Assembly: GCA_963575745.1 (NCBI GenBank)
Contig: CAUYUJ010015697.1
Location: 70,161 to 133,686 of the forward strand
DNA: 63,526 bases
Direction of reading: 5' to 3'
Source of the DNA: Prorocentrum cordatum
Taxonomy: Eukaryota; Sar; Dinophyceae; Prorocentrales; Prorocentraceae
In this document: positions 62,441 to 63,526 of the stretch, piece after piece
Layout of the letters: every line of letters starts with the position of its first letter
Numbering within the stretch: the stretch's first letter is position 1
Notes under the pieces: generated by a model
Databases searched by the model: none
Told to the model about the DNA's origin: nothing
The model's input: the letters and a program-made list of their open reading frames with translations, nothing else
Program-made: the position numbers and the translations under genes

Positions 62441-62793
62441 CCTGGGAGGCCAACGGCACAGTTTGAGGGGGATGATTTTCTTTGCTAAATAACAGGGTGT
62501 GAGTGCCGGGAGGGCACTTCAATTGAAAAGTACCGTGTGTACCGGAGGGGGGGCCAACCATATTCATTTTTCAACCGTGAGAATTTAACGGAACAAGCAG
62601 AATCCTCACCACGGGTTCCTTACTGCAGCCACGCACCCACGGACAATGAATGACCGTTCGGCCCCCTTCATTCTGACATATGCACATATATGTATATATA
62701 TATATATATATGAGTAATGCACATATATATATGTGCACATGTACATCCATATGCATGTTTCAGTCCTCCTTTCTCCGCGGACGCGCGCGCCAG
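62441..62793. other. intron end before exon w8, with (TA)n
   Basis: A (TA)n/(CATA) run at 62685-62755, then CCTCCTTTCTCCGCGGACGCGCGCGCCAG leading into the exon. Nothing else is recognised. Confidence 0.6.
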
Positions 62794-62861
62794 TGGGTGC
62801 CTGCAACGCCCTCCTGTGCAAGGTCAACCAGATCGGCTCCATCAGCGAGTCCATAGAGGCG
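62794..62861 (+). CDS. ENO: enolase exon w8 (K345)
   Basis: Starting in phase 1 (G from w7 plus TG) it encodes VGACNALLCKVNQIGSISES then IEA. KVNQIGS contains catalytic Lys345. The acceptor is GCGCGCCAG; the donor is probably GCG|GCTGGG, a GC-starting intron. It has Cys in place of the usual Leu before KVNQIG. Remaining C-terminal residues (with H373, K396) are not in the window. Confidence 0.93.
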
Positions 62862-63239
62862 GCTGGGAGGGATGAGCAGGCGCAAGAACGGGGTCCTTGA
62901 GGGACACGACGCTGTCTGACCTTGGCGAGCATGGTTCATCACGTCCAGGAGAAAAAAATAACAAAAACAAAAAAAAAAATCCTGCACAGAACGTGCTCCA
63001 GGATAGATTGGGATGACAGTGGGTTTTCCTCGGCCGTGGAGCAAAACAACCCACCACAACGAGACATGTTTGTCTGTGTGCCGATCTAGCTTTGTTTTTG
63101 TTCCTAACCATCCCGTGGTGTTGGGTCCTCGTTTTGAAAAGTCCCCGCGTCCGACACTCCCTTTTTCTCAACTCCTTCTACCGCTTCTGTCTCCTCCCAC
63201 CTTTGCTTCTGCCCTCCACGTCACCCAGTTCGGCGCTCC
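62862..63239. other. start of the next enolase intron
   Basis: Unique-looking sequence with an A-rich patch (62950-62985). No further enolase exon is recognised before the window end. Confidence 0.5.
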
Positions 63240-63526
63240 CGTCACCCCCTGCTGGTTGTTGCACACCCCTCACACGCTTCGTGGCCCCACAAGGAGCTCC
63301 ACCGAAGGCCCCAGTGGCTGCGGCCGCATGCCGCCACACCCCTCACACGTTCCGTGGGCCCTGGTGGCTGCGCCCGCATGCCGCCCCTCACCCTCACCCT
63401 GGCACACCCCTCACACGTCTCGTGGCCCCATAGGGAGCTCCACCGACGACCCCAGTGGTTGCGGCCGCATGCCGCCACACCCTTCGTTTTGGCACAACAC
63501 TCACACGGTCCGTGTCCCCATAGGGA
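63240..63526. repeat. tandem repeat of about 80-90 bp
   Basis: CACACCCCTCACACG, CGTGGCCCCA.AAGGAGCTCC, ACCGA.GCCCCAGTGG and TGCGGCCGCATGCCGCC recur near 63260, 63340 and 63405-63520. The array is cut by the window end. Confidence 0.8.

Larger units (their letters stand above)
22507..62861 (+). other. ENO: enolase gene, central part (8 exons, about 40 kb)
   Basis: Eight exons in the correct order and frame spell a contiguous part of enolase (2-phosphoglycerate hydratase, glycolysis), from just before the H159 loop to just past K345 in yeast numbering. Catalytic or metal residues seen are H159, E168, E211, D246, E295, D320 and K345; H373 and K396 lie beyond the window. Introns are 545, 9937, 1560, 8144, about 4690 (one exon missing), 5161 and 9681 bp, and begin with GC or GA. 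Two LINEs and a minus-strand retrocopy sit inside introns. No frameshift or stop occurs in any exon, so the gene looks functional. Confidence 0.92.

Overview
The window is nuclear DNA of a dinoflagellate. The evidence is a spliced-leader sequence fixed in the genome on the minus strand at 44751-44772, introns that begin with GC or GA rather than GT, and enormous introns filled with retroelements and microsatellites. The GC-rich composition and long introns would suit a free-living genus such as Prorocentrum, but the sequence alone does not settle the genus.

The only conserved host gene I recognise is enolase, on the plus strand. Eight short exons (48 to 113 nt) lie at 22.5, 23.2, 33.2, 34.8, 43.0, 47.8, 53.0 and 62.8 kb. 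They encode the middle of the protein, from the segment before the GGSHAGN loop to KVNQIGS and SES. The N-terminal exons must lie upstream and the C-terminal exons downstream. About 200 codons are spread over 40.4 kb. One short exon between the fifth and sixth was not found, and a 100-N gap lies in that intron.

The rest is repeats. From 4.5 to 14.1 kb is a decayed Ty1/copia-like LTR retrotransposon with recognisable integrase C-terminal and reverse transcriptase pieces and degenerate LTRs. From 15.45 to 20.1 kb is a broken LINE (endonuclease, reverse transcriptase, RNase H). From 25.3 to 30.1 kb, inside an enolase intron, is a LINE with an uninterrupted 1610-codon frame (endonuclease, reverse transcriptase, three zinc fingers) and an overlapping second frame. 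From 37.7 to 41.7 kb, in another enolase intron, is a 5'-truncated LINE with intact reverse transcriptase and RNase H. On the minus strand at 43.4-44.8 kb is a retroposed, spliced-leader-bearing cDNA of an alanine-rich coiled-coil protein.

Between these are at least seven families of short inverted-repeat elements (MITE-like, about 130-215 bp). One family has seven copies; several have 8-bp target duplications, and one copy is nested in another MITE whose empty site occurs elsewhere in the window. There are also satellites (167-bp dimeric, 83-bp, 62-bp, 21-bp) and about twenty GGA/TCC microsatellite tracts. Most long open frames elsewhere come from these trinucleotide tracts and are not genes.
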